Shown here: one piece after another, positions 32,901 through 35,000 of the stretch | Layout: every line of letters begins with the position of its first letter | How positions within the stretch are numbered: the first letter of the stretch is position 1 | NCBI GenBank assembly: GCA_002005505.1 | Contig: KV908569.1 | Location: forward strand, 168,726 to 203,725 | DNA length: 35,000 nucleotides | Origin: Botryococcus braunii | Taxonomy: Eukaryota > Chlorophyta > Trebouxiophyceae | Reading direction: 5' to 3' | Notes under the pieces: generated by a model | Seen by the model: only the letters and a program-made list of their open reading frames with translations | Told to the model about the DNA's origin: nothing | Database searches by the model: none | Made by a program: the position numbers and the translations under genes

Positions 32901-35000
32901 CAACGGAAGCTCAGCCTAATGGACAGGACTTGGCCAGGCTGGAGGGCATGTCTGATCATGTAAGCGCTGAGAGTGAGGCAAGAGAGGTCAGTTTGGAGAT
33001 TTCCAATCAGACACTTGATGGACAAAGGGAGTCTTCAGATGGCCAGGCTCTGCGTGCTTGTGAGGGACACACTGGGGAGTCACAGGTGTGTTGTGAGAGT
33101 ACAAGCGTGGATGAGAGAGACACCACTGCAGGGTGTCGCACAGTGCCAGATTATGCTGCGCCTTTAAGTGATGAGTGCATTTGGGACATGATGAGTGATG
33201 TAAGACCCAGATTGAGTGGAGCAGCATGTGAATCCTCCAAGGAGAGAAAGCTGCAGACACCTCCAGAGTGGGAGAGAGTCAGAGAGGTGTGTAACGCAGT
33301 AACCTCGAGCGAAAGAGTAGTGGAAGCACGTGCGTGTGAGCCTAGAGAGGATAGCCATGTTGTGCATGATCACAATCTGAATCCTGCAAAGGGTAAGATA
33401 CCTGGGGTGAGGTGGTCCAAGGTGCCAATCCCTGGAAACCTCAGGGAGGCGCAAAGATCCCCTCAGTGGGAATTCTGGCGCCAGGCAATGCAAGAGGAGC
33501 AAGATTCTCTTGATGCGCACGAGGTGATGGAGTACGTTGAGAGACCCAGGGGACACAAGGTGATCCCTGTGCATTGGATCTTCTCTGTGAAGACTGATGC
33601 ACATGGGAACGTGTTGAGATTTAAGGCTCGGCTTGTAGCCCAGGGCTGTAGACAGATTCCTGGAGTTGATGTAGATGAGGTCTTTGCACCCACCAGTAGC
33701 TATGGGTCCAGGAGGACTTTGCTAGCAACTGCTGCAGCAAAGAACATGGAAATTCACCAGGTGGATATAAAGACCGCCTTTTTGAATGGTGAATTAGAGG
33801 AGGAGGTGTATGTGACACAGCCTCCTGGGTTTGATAATGGCAACCCCAACATTGTGTGCAGACTGCGTAAGGCCCTTTATGGCCTGAAGCAGGCTCCCAG
33901 GGCTTGGCACAAGACCCTGAATGAGAAGCTGCTGAGTATGGGATATGAAGTGTGTAAGAGCGATGCGGGAGTTTACATAAAGAGACACGAGGATGGGGAG
34001 CTGTCATACATGCTTGTGTATGTTGATGATCTTTTGATTGTGGCAATGGGTGCGGAAGAGATAGAATGGGTGAAAAAGGAGCTGTTGGCAAGCTTCAAGA
34101 TTCATGACCTTGGTGAAGTCAAGGACTTCTTGGGCTGCCAGATCCTGAGAGATAGAGAGAATCGGTGCTTATCACTGAGCTGCGTGCCTAAGATTGATGC
34201 ACTGTGTGAGAAGTTTGGGGTGAGTGCTGAGTCACGTACAGTCGATACTCCCATGAGTAAAGACTTTGTGATGTCTGGGATGCCGCAGGTTACAGTGGGT
34301 GAGACCAGCTTTGGGTCTGGGACTCCACTGCCTCCCGGGCATAGATATTGTGAGCTTGTTGGGTCTCTGTTGTATATTGCTAATACAACTCGACCTGATA
34401 TAGCTCAGGCTGTGGGTGTTCTGTCCCGTTACCGGAACGCTCCCACCACTGCCCACATGAATGAGGGCTTGAGGGTATTGAGGTATCTTCAGTCTACTCG
34501 AGAGTGTGTCTTAGTGCTGGGAGGGAAAGGGCCTGTGTTAGAAGGTCATGTTGATGCAGATTATGCTGGCGATATTGACAGCAGGCATTCTACCTCGGGA
34601 TATGTGCTATCAGTGTTTGGCAGTGCTGTGGTCTGGGGTAGTAAGAAGCAACACTCAGTTGCTACCTCCACTGTGGAAGCAGAATTCATGGCAACCAGTC
34701 TGGCTATTAAGGAGCTTAACTGGCTGCGTGGGTTCATGGAGGAAATCGGAACTCCTCCTTGGTCAGTGAAGCTATACTGTGACAATCAGGGGTGCATTGC
34801 TAACCTGAAAAACCCACTGTATAGCAAGTATACTAAGCACATTGCAGTGTGCTTCCACTTTGCACGTGAAGCTATTGCAAAGGGGCAGGTTACACTCTGC
34901 TATGTGGAGTCTGCAAGGAACAAGGCAGACATGCTGACAAAGCCTCTCGCTCGCCCTGCCTTCCAGATGCACAGGCGAGGGTTTGGACTTGTGAAGATGA
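29861..35000 (+). mobile_element. Ty1/copia LTR retrotransposon, intact gag-pol frame (runs off the window)
   Basis: One frame of 1713 codons without a stop. Gag: zinc knuckle CRYCNKLGHFERNC at residues 291-304. Protease: FLVDSGATIHLV with D387. Pre-integrase: WHSRLGHPG near 530 and a CANCHSSCEACIQGKH metal site. Integrase: HLDTVGP (D597), IRTDRGTEF (D660), NGVAERMNR (E696), a regular DD35E. Reverse transcriptase: FKARLVAQG, HQVDIKTAFLNGE (D1302), LYGLKQAPRAW and YVDD at 1387-1390. RNase H: HVDADYAGD (D1565), TVEAEFMA and YCDNQGC. The order PR-IN-RT-RH is that of Pseudoviridae-type (copia) elements. The frame continues to the last base; by comparison with the family only a few codons should be missing. 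About 370 residues of hydrophilic, Glu/Ser-rich spacer separate integrase from RT. The intact frame suggests recent insertion. Confidence 0.95.
32502..32550 (+). repeat. 15-bp coding repeat in the copia spacer
   Basis: Three units close to CCCTGTGCAACTACC encode PCATT, PCATT and PCAIN in the linker between integrase and reverse transcriptase. Confidence 0.8.

Noticed and set aside
30217..34091. Shorter open frames on both strands within the copia element
   Set aside because: Shadows of the intact gag-pol frame.

Overview
This window looks like nuclear DNA of a eukaryote, most likely a chlorophycean green alga. The genes are split by GT-AG introns. Several exons are followed by the green-algal polyadenylation signal TGTAA. 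Two genes begin with plastid-transit-peptide-like exons ending in a VRCQA-type motif. Long (CA)n, (GA)n, (CCT)n and poly-G tracts fill the non-coding DNA. A Dunaliella-like genome would fit (moderate GC, rich in microsatellites), but the species is inference. There is no bacterial operon structure, CRISPR array, rRNA or tRNA that I can see. No transcript data were available, so every exon boundary is read from splice motifs and reading-phase agreement.

Layout. 1-860: 3' end of an unidentified plus-strand membrane-protein gene. 860-2360: no clear gene. 2364-6700 and about 12470-16830: two diverged copies of one duplicated unit, same orientation. Each carries a minus-strand, four- or five-exon gene for a predicted plastid-targeted J-domain (DnaJ-like) protein, here called gene A (4739-6678) and gene B (14778-16824). 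The similarity also runs about 2.3 kb downstream of both stop codons. Between the copies lies a 5'-truncated, frameshifted non-LTR retrotransposon (9405-11313, minus) with a reverse transcriptase and a C-terminal restriction-like endonuclease region. 16.9-22.3 kb is gene-poor and full of palindromes, tandem repeats and poly-G/C runs. 22436-25898 (minus) is a chain of seven phase-compatible exons of a protein I do not recognise, with large microsatellites in and upstream of its introns. 27555-28328 (minus) is the 5' part of an F-box protein gene. 28907-29529 holds two perfect 141-bp direct repeats. From 29861 to the end of the window runs one uninterrupted Ty1/copia gag-pol frame with every catalytic motif present.

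How the parts relate. The J-domain pair is the main biological signal. Both copies keep the HPD tripeptide needed to stimulate Hsp70, the transit-peptide exon, the same first three intron positions and phases, and a related C-terminal tail. The sequence between them has diverged strongly, so this is an old tandem duplication with both copies apparently kept. The retroelements look like independent insertions: the LINE is dead, whereas the copia element looks recent and possibly active.
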